A stretch of DNA of 39,842 bases from positions 1 through 39,842 of the forward strand of contig JAIRLK010000194.1 of assembly GCA_031259515.1 (NCBI GenBank), written 5' to 3'. Position numbers and translations under genes: made by a program. The notes below the pieces were generated by a model, which had not been told where the DNA came from, did not search any database, and was given only the letters and a program-made list of their open reading frames with translations. Of this stretch, positions 7,100 to 14,034 are shown one piece after another. The DNA is from Treponema sp. GTDB lineage: Bacteria; Spirochaetota; Spirochaetia; Treponematales; Breznakiellaceae. Every line of letters starts with the position of its first letter. The stretch's first letter is position 1.

Positions 7100-7816
7100 A
7101 TGGACATCAAAACGATGGCGCCGGAACACCTTGAAGAGGCCGTTACCCTGCTGGTATCGGCCTTTCAGGACCGTCCCTTTTATCAGTACATAGCCCCCGA
7201 CCAGGTTGAACGGCGGGAATTTCTTACCCTCAACTTCCGCAACAGGCTGGAACACAGCCTGGGAGCCGGCGATATAGAGCTTGCCTTCCAGGACCGGCGG
7301 CTTACTGGCATTGCTGTCTGGTCGCCGCCGCTCAACGCCCCGCCGCCGGAAGATCATTCCCTGGAGGAGGCTTTTTCGGTTTTTTCTCCGGGCCTGCAAG
7401 AGCGGTTTTTTGGTTTTTTTCGCATCCTGATGGCCGCCCGGGATCAGACGATACGCCAGCCCTATTGGAGCCTGGCCCCTATCGCGGTCCTGCCGGAAGA
7501 ACAGGGCAAAGGGATCGCCTCGGCGCTGATACGGAAAAAGCTCCGGGAAATCGACGCCTCCCGAATAGCCTGCTTCCTGGGGACCCAGGACGCGGTCAAT
7601 CTGGATATCTACGCTCGCTACGGCTTCCAGAAAGTCCGGGAAGACCCCCTTGCGCCGGGCAGGTTCCATTACACCATGATCAGGCCAAAACAAGAGCGGG
7701 GCTGTTCCAAAACTTCAGTTTTGGAACAGCCCCTATTACCAACAAATTCAAAGTTTTTTGTCCCCCGTTCAGCAAACCAGCCCCCGCCATACGGCGGGGC
7801 TGGCTGCTACGATTGA
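7100..7816 (+). CDS. GNAT family N-acetyltransferase with a repeat-derived C-terminal tail
   Basis: A small acetyl-CoA-dependent acyltransferase. The acetyl-CoA-binding motif A is SLAPIAVLPEEQGKGIASALIRKKL (about residues 128-152), followed by FLGTQDAVNLDIYARYGFQKV typical of the GNAT C-terminal half. The fold is complete by about residue 197 (FHYTMIRPK). The remaining 40 or so residues are encoded by a perfect 17-bp inverted repeat (7698-7733) and a second hairpin (7777-7803), so they look like run-on into inserted repeat DNA rather than an evolved domain. The gene starts 16 bp after cysK. Acetyltransferases accompany cystine importers in the Bacillus ytmI-type operon, where they acetylate S-substituted cysteines; a similar role here is inference. 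The stop overlaps the converging nuclease gene by 10 bp. Confidence 0.75.
   Translation: MDIKTMAPEHLEEAVTLLVSAFQDRPFYQYIAPDQVERREFLTLNFRNRLEHSLGAGDIELAFQDRRLTGIAVWSPPLNAPPPEDHSLEEAFSVFSPGLQERFFGFFRILMAARDQTIRQPYWSLAPIAVLPEEQGKGIASALIRKKLREIDASRIACFLGTQDAVNLDIYARYGFQKVREDPLAPGRFHYTMIRPKQERGCSKTSVLEQPLLPTNSKFFVPRSANQPPPYGGAGCYD
7698..7733. repeat. Perfect 17-bp palindrome (GGGGCTGTTCCAAAACT)
   Basis: Arms 7698-7714 and 7717-7733 are perfectly complementary with only two bases between them. The arm matches 16226-16242 at 16 of 17 positions, where it stands alone next to a transposase-like remnant. It resembles two insertion-sequence ends joined head to head, or a minimal MITE. It could also act as a transcription terminator hairpin at the end of the thiol operon. 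Confidence 0.65.
7777..7803. terminator. Hairpin between converging genes
   Basis: CCAGCCCCCGCC (7777-7788) and GGCGGGGCTGG (7793-7803) form a GC-rich stem with one bulged C and a four-base loop. It lies just 3' of the nuclease gene on the minus strand and in the tail of the acetyltransferase gene on the plus strand. The T-tracts are weak on both sides, so termination is plausible but not certain. Confidence 0.4.
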
Positions 7817-8724
7817 CGGGTAACGGTTGTCTCAAGCATTTGTTTCAGATCATCTATAGACGTAGCCTGGCTCATGAGTCTGGAAAACAATTCGCGCTCC
7901 TTTTCACGGCCTTTTTCGATGCCTTTTTCGATGCCTTTTTCCCAGCCTTCTTCGCGGCCTCTTTCGACGCCTCTTTCCCAACTTTCTTCACGGGCTACCT
8001 TTATGGCATCCTCTAAATTCCATTCTGCCGTCAGCATATTTACCTCCTCAGGCGATAGGTTTTCAAAAAAATCCTTTAAGATGTTGTGTTCCTTGCAATA
8101 AGAAATCGAATCCGCTATGGCTTTCTCCCTGCATTGTACCCTCGTCATCGCGGGATTCTCTTTTGCCAGGCGTTTTTGCGCGGCTTCTACTCTGTCGATG
8201 TAGGTAATATAGCCGCGCAAAAGCGGGCATTTTTCAAGTATCGCTTGGTTGAATCCTTCGTTGATGTTGATGACGGTTACGAAGAGTTCCAGGTTTACGT
8301 CTCCGCCGTCTTCAAATGCGTCAGATAATTTGAGGGTCTGAATGTCCTCTTTCATGGCGGGGTCTTTGCACAATACGATGAATTCGGGGCGCGGAATCTT
8401 AATCAGCTTTTCGCGGTAAACGGCGGACTTGTCGGTGATGCAGTTCTCAAATAAGCGGGCGCTATGCGAAAGGAAGCGTAAGGGCATATTCTCGTTGAGG
8501 CTGGACTGGTGTTCTGCGGCAAGCACTAATTTTCCCGCGATGATGCCTGAAACATCGTTTTTTCTCATGGTAAAAAGGGTTTCAGGGAGGGTATTTATCA
8601 GGACATCGGTGTTTTCATCGTAGTTTTTGCCGGATACGGCGTTGTACAGGGAGAGGAAGGCCGTGCGATTGTTAAACAGCGACCTGAAAAGGCTGTCCTT
8701 ATAAATTCCGCTCATAAGAAGCAT
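7807..8724 (-). CDS. Rpn/PD-(D/E)XK nuclease family putative transposase
   Basis: A member of the Rpn-like PD-(D/E)XK family, which is greatly expanded in treponemes and is linked to RecA-independent recombination in E. coli. The N-terminal half has the family opening KDSLFRSLFNNRTAFLSLYNAVSGKNY, the pattern NDVSGII-GKLVLAAEHQSS (Asp and Glu-x-Gln of the nuclease core), and SISYCKEHNIL-FF in the linker. The C-terminus holds a charged repetitive stretch with (R/K)-G-x-E units (ERGVERGREEGWEKGIEKGIEKG), probably a helix or coiled coil. I chose the ATG at 8724 (MLLMSGIYKDS); the frame is open to 8895, but that extension is a GC-rich repeat (8771-8812) with no family similarity. No clear ribosome site is visible. 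Confidence 0.8.
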   Translation of the reverse strand: MLLMSGIYKDSLFRSLFNNRTAFLSLYNAVSGKNYDENTDVLINTLPETLFTMRKNDVSGIIAGKLVLAAEHQSSLNENMPLRFLSHSARLFENCITDKSAVYREKLIKIPRPEFIVLCKDPAMKEDIQTLKLSDAFEDGGDVNLELFVTVININEGFNQAILEKCPLLRGYITYIDRVEAAQKRLAKENPAMTRVQCREKAIADSISYCKEHNILKDFFENLSPEEVNMLTAEWNLEDAIKVAREESWERGVERGREEGWEKGIEKGIEKGREKERELFSRLMSQATSIDDLKQMLETTVTRQS

Positions 8725-8770
8725 GTTACGGGCTTTTATGGAGATAGGCAAGGGCGGTACGGGGGGAGCC

Positions 8771-8812
8771 TCCGCGTTGCCAGACCTCTCTCCGGCGTTG
8801 CCGGGCCTGTCT
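8771..8812. repeat. Tandem repeat of about 21 bp, two copies
   Basis: Two adjacent copies, CCGCGTTGCCAGACCTCTCT and CCGGCGTTGCCGGGCCTGTC, lie just upstream of the nuclease gene. Read on the minus strand in the nuclease frame they encode GDRPGNA-GERSGNA, so whether they are translated depends on the true start codon. The surrounding 8725-9044 region, about 320 bp, holds no other gene that I can see. Confidence 0.5.
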
Positions 8813-8920
8813 CCAAAACGGCGTAGGCGGGGAAGGGCTTTTCCGCTAGGCGGGGACACCGGCAGGGTCGCTCTTCTTCCGGGACCCGCCGCCATTCACC
8901 GTGATGACGGGGGGCTTGGG

Positions 8921-8947
8921 CCGCTGGGTCCTTTGGACCCTTAGCGG
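8921..8947. repeat. Strong hairpin in the GC-rich intergenic repeat
   Basis: GGGTCC-TTT-GGACCC (8926-8940) is flanked by CCGCT and AGCGG (8921-8925, 8943-8947), giving an 11-bp stem with a two-base bulge. Its minus-strand reading (CCCCGCTAAGGGTCC) resembles part of the repeat at 37115-37243 (CCCCCGCTAAGAGGAC). It lies between the divergent nuclease and glycoside hydrolase genes. Confidence 0.45.
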
Positions 8948-9044
8948 GGATGGGCAGCGCCCCGCAGCGTTAATGCGCTCCCCTGGCATGAGGCGTTTAT
9001 CATCTTCCCCAATTCACGTTTATTTATTAAAATTACCGGCAACC

Positions 9045-11303
9045 ATGCCCCACAAAACGATAAAACACATTCGTTGCCCAACCGGAATGAAGGCGGGACT
9101 GCTGACAGGCTGCGTTTTCTTGATGACGGCGGCTTTTCCTGTTGTTATTGAGGCCAGAACAGGCGGACTGCCGGATCAGGTCGGGTGGCAGGTCATAGCC
9201 GGAACGGATACGGGACTTTACGGAATAAACCGCTACGGCGCAGTAAATCCCTTTTGGACCGGCGGCGAGGTGAGAAAGATACTCAAAATTGGGGATTCCT
9301 GGGCCATATTGAGCGATAAAGGGGTCCTGATTTCCCCGGACCTTATTCAATGGGAAAGCCGGAACAGCGGGCTCCCGGAAAAAACCATAAAAGTCTACGA
9401 CGAGGGGATAAAATCTTTTATAACGGTTGTACAGGAAATCAAAGACCTTGAGGTGAATCCGGCAAATCCGGATATCATGGTCTGCGCCACGAAGGAAGCG
9501 GCTTTTATCACCAGGGACCAGGGACGGTCCTGGCAGAGCCTGGGATTCCCCTCTTACCGGACCAACGGCGTCAAGGCGGTGGCGGTGGCGAACCTGCCGG
9601 AACTCACGGTATTTCTTTCCCACAGTATCTACGGGGTCCACTATACCAGAGCCGAATCGCCGGGGGGCAAATGGACGGAATTGATCGAGGGCCTGGAAAA
9701 GCTGGAGACCACGGGTAACCCCGATGAGGTATCGGATATTGCCGTAACCGTGATCCAGACGGACGATGAAAATGGCCGATCCCAAAACGAGATATACGCC
9801 GCCCAGACCTTCCGCCGCCGCCTCTACCGGCTGGATTGGGAACGGAAGCGTTTTACCCGGATATGGTCGGATGCCGCAGACTTCGGTACGGTGGATTCCC
9901 TGGACGTGGGCCGGGATGCCCTGCGCTTTGTCCGGGAGGGAACGGTCCTGGAGATAACCCGTCCTGGGCTGTCCGTTGCGGAGGAGCCGGAACTCCGGCC
10001 CCGGCAGGACCTCCGGGACCTGGTCCAGGATATGGCAAGACAAGGGCTTACCGCTCTCTGCATAGCCGTTCCGGAAAATAGCCTCCGCTCCGGTTCGGAA
10101 CCGGTAATCCTTTCGGAACTCTGGTTGCTTAACGCCCCCTCCCGTGACGAGGGCGGCGAACCGGAGTATGGAGAAGGAAGCCGGGCCGCGGACCGGCGGG
10201 AAAATCCCGCGGCAAACCGGGAGGGCCTTTATCTTCCGGTGAACCACGCCATGGACAGCCGGTCCCTCCAGCCCTATCTGGATATTATCGAGAACCGGAA
10301 CCTCAACATGGTGGTCGTTGACATGAAGGATGATTACGGACGCATCAGGTTCACTCCCCTAAACCCGGTCATCGCGGAAAAAGGCCGGGTGTTCCGTCCG
10401 GTTGACATAGACGCCTTCCTCAAAACCATGAAGGAACAAGGCATATATACCGCCGCCCGGCTGGTGGTCTTCAAAGACCCGGAACTTGCCCGGAAAGAAG
10501 GCAATAAATTTGCGATCTGGGACGGCCGCAGCAACAAACCCTGGAAAGGCTACTACGATACCCGAAGGCTCAAAACGCCGGAAGGCCGGGAGTCTTCGGA
10601 TTCCTCTTTGGCGGTGGAAATCTTTCCCGCCGCCGATCCCGCTTACGAGATAGTCCGCACCTACTACGACGAACAATGGGTAGACCCTTACGCCGAGGAG
10701 GTCTGGGACTACATCGCCGCAGTGGGACGGGAACTATATGAACGGGGGTTTGACGAGATTCAGTTTGATTACATCCGGTTTCCAACCGATGGCGACAACC
10801 TGGCGGATGCCCGGTACCGGTGGCGGGAAGATGGGATGGACATGGAAAGCGTCATGCTCTCGTTCCTGCGCCATATCCGCGCCCGGATCGGCGCTCCTAT
10901 TTCCATCGATATTTACGGAGCCAACGGCTGGTACCGGACCGGCGCGAGAACCGGTCAGGAGGTGGAACTTCTGGCCCCCTATGTGGACGTGATCTGCCCC
11001 ATGTATTACCCCAGCCACTTTGAGCAGAACTTCCTGGCTCAAAGGCCGGCGGAACTCCGGCCCTACCGTATCTACTACCAGGGTACCCAGCGTACCGTCC
11101 GTATTGCCCGGGGACAGGTTGTAGTCCGGCCCTATGTGCAAGCCTTCTACCTCAACGTTTCCTATGACCGGACATATTACAACAACGATTATGTACTCCG
11201 GGAGGTCGAAGGGGTTCGGGACGCCGGCAGCGGCGGACTCACTTACTGGAACAACTCAGGCCGCTACGCCGATATTCCCATGCCGGCTCAGGACGCGAGG
11301 TAG
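9045..11303 (+). CDS. Secreted putative glycoside hydrolase (DUF4015 domain) with N-terminal BNR/propeller-like half
   Basis: About 752 residues. A hydrophobic export segment (MKAGLLTGCVFLMTAAFPVVIEA) is followed by a half rich in beta-strand repeats with a sialidase/BNR-like signature (ITRDQGRSWQSLGF), suggesting a beta-propeller. From about residue 390 comes a TIM-barrel-like DUF4015 domain: GLYLPVNHAM, VVVDMKDDYGRI near 427, DEIQFDYIRFPTDG near 570, IDIYGANGWY and VICPMYYPSHF. Acidic residues in EIQFDYIRFP and VVDMKDD are candidate catalytic residues; the family's activity is poorly known but is presumed to be polysaccharide cleavage. ATG 9045 or ATG 9087 can start the signal peptide; neither has a strong ribosome site, and the frame is open back to 8901. 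It ends 1 bp from the stop of rsfS on the other strand. Confidence 0.8.
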   Translation: MPHKTIKHIRCPTGMKAGLLTGCVFLMTAAFPVVIEARTGGLPDQVGWQVIAGTDTGLYGINRYGAVNPFWTGGEVRKILKIGDSWAILSDKGVLISPDLIQWESRNSGLPEKTIKVYDEGIKSFITVVQEIKDLEVNPANPDIMVCATKEAAFITRDQGRSWQSLGFPSYRTNGVKAVAVANLPELTVFLSHSIYGVHYTRAESPGGKWTELIEGLEKLETTGNPDEVSDIAVTVIQTDDENGRSQNEIYAAQTFRRRLYRLDWERKRFTRIWSDAADFGTVDSLDVGRDALRFVREGTVLEITRPGLSVAEEPELRPRQDLRDLVQDMARQGLTALCIAVPENSLRSGSEPVILSELWLLNAPSRDEGGEPEYGEGSRAADRRENPAANREGLYLPVNHAMDSRSLQPYLDIIENRNLNMVVVDMKDDYGRIRFTPLNPVIAEKGRVFRPVDIDAFLKTMKEQGIYTAARLVVFKDPELARKEGNKFAIWDGRSNKPWKGYYDTRRLKTPEGRESSDSSLAVEIFPAADPAYEIVRTYYDEQWVDPYAEEVWDYIAAVGRELYERGFDEIQFDYIRFPTDGDNLADARYRWREDGMDMESVMLSFLRHIRARIGAPISIDIYGANGWYRTGARTGQEVELLAPYVDVICPMYYPSHFEQNFLAQRPAELRPYRIYYQGTQRTVRIARGQVVVRPYVQAFYLNVSYDRTYYNNDYVLREVEGVRDAGSGGLTYWNNSGRYADIPMPAQDAR

Positions 11304-11304
11304 C

Positions 11305-11655
11305 TTACCCGGCGCTCCAAAGCCGTTCCAGTTCATAAAAAGAACGGGATCTCTCTGTCATGAGGTGTACCACCACCGTACCCAGGTCGATCAGTACCCA
11401 CTCATCATCCGAGGCGATTTTACGCCGGCCTCTGAGGATTTCGACCCCCCGATCCCGGCAAAACTCCTTGATATGCCGCAGCAACCCCATAAGATGGGTT
11501 TGGCCTGAAACCGTCGTAATCACAAAGAAATCGGTCCAACTGTTCAGTTCTCTTAAATCCAGCACCGCCACATTCTGGCCCTTGTGGTCCTGGAGCAAAG
11601 CGCTCAGGTCCTGGGCAAGGGCGGTCCCATCATTCACCGGTAACATATCGTCCAT
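11305..11655 (-). CDS. rsfS: Ribosomal silencing factor RsfS (Iojap/YbeB)
   Basis: A 116-residue protein of the Iojap/YbeB family that binds L14 and blocks 50S-30S joining when nutrients are low. Family pattern: VAVLDLRELNSWTDFFVITT, GQTHLMGLLRHI, and the C-terminal DDEWVLIDLGTVVVHLMTE-R-FYELERLW. It is the last gene of the ribosomal-GTPase operon and its start overlaps the end of the LCP gene by 26 bp; an ATG at 11646 is an alternative. The linkage nadD-(yqeK)-rsfS is common in bacteria, here with an LCP gene in between. Confidence 0.92.
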   Translation of the reverse strand: MDDMLPVNDGTALAQDLSALLQDHKGQNVAVLDLRELNSWTDFFVITTVSGQTHLMGLLRHIKEFCRDRGVEILRGRRKIASDDEWVLIDLGTVVVHLMTERSRSFYELERLWSAG

Positions 11656-12844
11656 TAAAATCCCCCCCGATAATAAGCGTAAAATCCGATCGGTATTCCA
11701 CCGTTTGCAGACCCATATTCAATTCCTCCGGAGCGGCGGCTTCGGAACGAATATTGGTACAACGGATAATTTCCGCGAAAATCTGGGCTACTTCGGCGGA
11801 ACCGAACCGGTCTATGATTTCCGTAGCCTCGTAATCGCTGCGGTCGGCGTTCCCTATGGAAATGACGTCGTACCCGAAGCCCCTCAACAGTTCCGCAGTC
11901 CGGCCCGCAAGGCCCGCAACCCCCGTGCCATTCAGGACCTCCACTGTAAAGACCCGTTCTGTAAGGGAACCTTCCACCTGCCGGATCATCGCCCCCAGAG
12001 ACTGCCGGACTATCTCCTTGATGAGGCTCCCATCATAATAGGGAAACAGGAACATCTGCCCCGATACTTCCCGGTAATTTCCCCCTACCGTCTGGACGGC
12101 CATCCTATCCGTATCAATATTTGATAACTCCTCGAAAAGCCGTATGCGGGTATGCTGATTCATTCCAGTTTTTATCAGAGGCTGAACGGCCTGAAGCATG
12201 GCGGGATTTTTCAGGATGCCGTTCTTTTCCCCCAGCCTCTTGATAAATCCCAGGAAAAACCGCTGCCGCCTAAAGCTTACCACATCGCCGTCTTCATCGG
12301 GAAGCCGATACGTGAGAAATGAAAGGACTTTATCCCCGTCAAGACGGGTTATCCCGGAAGGAAACAGGATCAAGTTATCCGGCTCGTACACCGAAACCGC
12401 TACGGGGATGAACAGTTCCACCCCTTCAATGAGGTCCGCCATTTTCCCCAGGCCGGGAAGGTCAAAGATCAGGGAAAAATTGATGTCAATCCCCAGAAGC
12501 GCCTCAACTTCACTTTCAAACGGTGTTATACGAAGAGGATCATAAACCGTGTCTATACGGTCTAGCCGGTTGATCCGCCTGATTATCAGGCCGACCTCCC
12601 CAGGAATGTCAAAAACCGCCGCCCTTTTGGTTCTGGAGTAGTACATTAATACATAGGATGCCAGGGGCTTCCCTTCAGCCTCAAAGACAAACAGGGTATT
12701 GATAACCCGGTCTCCGGAAAGGGCCTCTTCTATGGGGTCCTGCCGCAGGGCCATAACGGTGAAAAAGACCCCCGCGCCCAAAAGTACCACGATGGCGGCC
12801 AGAAGGAAAATGCTCGCGTCGGTTTTGGTTTGCCGCCCTCTCAC
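11630..12844 (-). CDS. LytR-CpsA-Psr (LCP) family protein with LytR C-terminal domain
   Basis: A 404-residue membrane-anchored protein. One transmembrane segment lies at about residues 11-32 (IFLLAAIVVLLGAGVFFTVM). Then comes an LCP-like domain with Arg-rich segments (RRINRLDRID, VSFRRQRFFLGFIKRLGEK) and GITRLDGDKVLSFLTYR, which match the polyprenyl-phosphate-binding pattern. The C-terminal LytR_C domain is VEVLNGTGVAGLAGRTAELLRGFGYDV. Known LCP enzymes transfer glycopolymers from undecaprenyl phosphate to peptidoglycan. Spirochaetes have no teichoic acid, so the glycan attached is unknown. It overlaps nadD by 4 bp and rsfS by 26 bp. Confidence 0.8.
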   Translation of the reverse strand: MRGRQTKTDASIFLLAAIVVLLGAGVFFTVMALRQDPIEEALSGDRVINTLFVFEAEGKPLASYVLMYYSRTKRAAVFDIPGEVGLIIRRINRLDRIDTVYDPLRITPFESEVEALLGIDINFSLIFDLPGLGKMADLIEGVELFIPVAVSVYEPDNLILFPSGITRLDGDKVLSFLTYRLPDEDGDVVSFRRQRFFLGFIKRLGEKNGILKNPAMLQAVQPLIKTGMNQHTRIRLFEELSNIDTDRMAVQTVGGNYREVSGQMFLFPYYDGSLIKEIVRQSLGAMIRQVEGSLTERVFTVEVLNGTGVAGLAGRTAELLRGFGYDVISIGNADRSDYEATEIIDRFGSAEVAQIFAEIIRCTNIRSEAAAPEELNMGLQTVEYRSDFTLIIGGDFNGRYVTGE

Positions 12845-14034
12845 GAATTCCTCCGCTTGTGCATCGCGTCAAGCAACTTGAGGGTCCCCGTCGAAAGATC
12901 CATCTGTCTTGAGCGCAGAAACGCCACGGTTTCTTCCAACACCGCCGTAAAGAGGCTGTCTAAATCGGCAAACCGGGAAAAATCCCTCAGTTCCCCCTTG
13001 ACATCCCCCCGGGAATATTCGATTTTGTCGGCTATATATACCACCTGGGCCAAGGCGCCCATCCCCGGCCGCCCGGTGGTATGATACTGTATCGCCTCCA
13101 GGATGTCCTCATCTTCAATGCCGAATTTCTGGCGGAGCAAAACCGCCCCCGCCCTGCCATGAAGCAGGGAGGGTTTCTTCTGTTCCAGTTTGGAAAAATT
13201 CTTGTCGTCCCGGCGGGCAAGGCGTATCATTTCCTCCTCCGGCAGGGACTTGGCCATATCATGGGCCATTCCCGCCAGATAGCCCCGGCCCGGATCCAAA
13301 CCAAAATGAGCGCACAGATCATGGGACATAACGGCCGCTCCCCGGGAATGGAGAAACCGGGAAGGACTTACCTGGGACCGCACTTCCGCCTCCACCCGCA
13401 GGATAAGTTCATGGGTGACCTTCGTCCTGGAACCGGCAGCTTGGCCGATCTCAGGAAGCGGCGTATACCCGTACAGACGGCGGTCTTCTATGATGGACCG
13501 GGCCCCCGGAGGGACCAGAAAACGCCAAAGTTCCCCCTTTTGAATACGCTCCCGAACCACAGCGGAAGAAAGCTCCATGATGGCGTTGTTAAGCGGCCTA
13601 TAGGGATAGGGGAAAACGGCGGGTTCCTGGGATTCCCGGCGGGCTATGATGATGTCCGTTTCGGCGGCAATATCTTCCGCCCGCCGCCATTGGGAGAAGG
13701 TCCGGGCCAGATCGTCTCCGATGATGAGCCCCGGCTTCCCCGCCAGCGGGTAACGCCGCCTGATGTCGGCAATGGTATCAATGGTATAGGAAACGCCGCC
13801 CCGTTTGATTTCACCGGTGTCAATGACGATCCGGGGATCCCCCGGTATGGAAGCGGCCAACATATCCAGACGATCCGAAGGAGAAACCCCATAAGCGCCG
13901 GGCTTAAAAGGAGAGGTAAAAGCGGGGACCAGAACAACCCGGTCATACCCCAGGACAGAAAGAACAGAGTCGGCCAGCCACAAATGGCCCAGATGCACCG
14001 GGTTAAAACTGCCACCCAGGATCGCAAGCTTCAC
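12841..14034 (-). CDS. nadD: NadD-YqeK fusion: nicotinate-nucleotide adenylyltransferase plus HD-domain hydrolase
   Basis: A fusion of two enzymes, 397 residues. Residues 1 to about 195 are NadD, with the nucleotidyltransferase motif GGSFNPVHLGHL and the late SSAVVRERIQKG, making deamido-NAD in NAD synthesis. Residues from about 205 form a YqeK-like HD domain: HSRGAAVMSHDLC, GMAHDMAKSLP (His-Asp pair), SLLHGRAGAVLL, YHTTGRPGM and VYIADKIEYSR. YqeK proteins hydrolyse Ap4A symmetrically in other bacteria. In Bacillus nadD and yqeK are separate adjacent genes followed by rsfS, so this is a fusion of neighbours. Overlaps with obg and the LCP gene (4 bp each) indicate tight coupling. Confidence 0.9.
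   Translation of the reverse strand: MKLAILGGSFNPVHLGHLWLADSVLSVLGYDRVVLVPAFTSPFKPGAYGVSPSDRLDMLAASIPGDPRIVIDTGEIKRGGVSYTIDTIADIRRRYPLAGKPGLIIGDDLARTFSQWRRAEDIAAETDIIIARRESQEPAVFPYPYRPLNNAIMELSSAVVRERIQKGELWRFLVPPGARSIIEDRRLYGYTPLPEIGQAAGSRTKVTHELILRVEAEVRSQVSPSRFLHSRGAAVMSHDLCAHFGLDPGRGYLAGMAHDMAKSLPEEEMIRLARRDDKNFSKLEQKKPSLLHGRAGAVLLRQKFGIEDEDILEAIQYHTTGRPGMGALAQVVYIADKIEYSRGDVKGELRDFSRFADLDSLFTAVLEETVAFLRSRQMDLSTGTLKLLDAMHKRRNS

Noticed and set aside
7921..7990. Direct repeats (GCCTTTTTCGAT, CCTCTTTC) that might suggest a CRISPR array
   Set aside because: They are the codons of the repetitive nuclease tail, with no spacers of even length and no cas gene nearby.
8724..8895. N-terminal extension of the Rpn nuclease
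   Set aside because: The extension is encoded by GC-rich tandem repeats and has no family similarity; I kept the internal ATG.
9033..10247. 404-codon open frame on the minus strand inside the glycoside hydrolase gene
   Set aside because: It is fully antisense to a well-supported gene, has no recognisable domain and reflects third-position GC bias.
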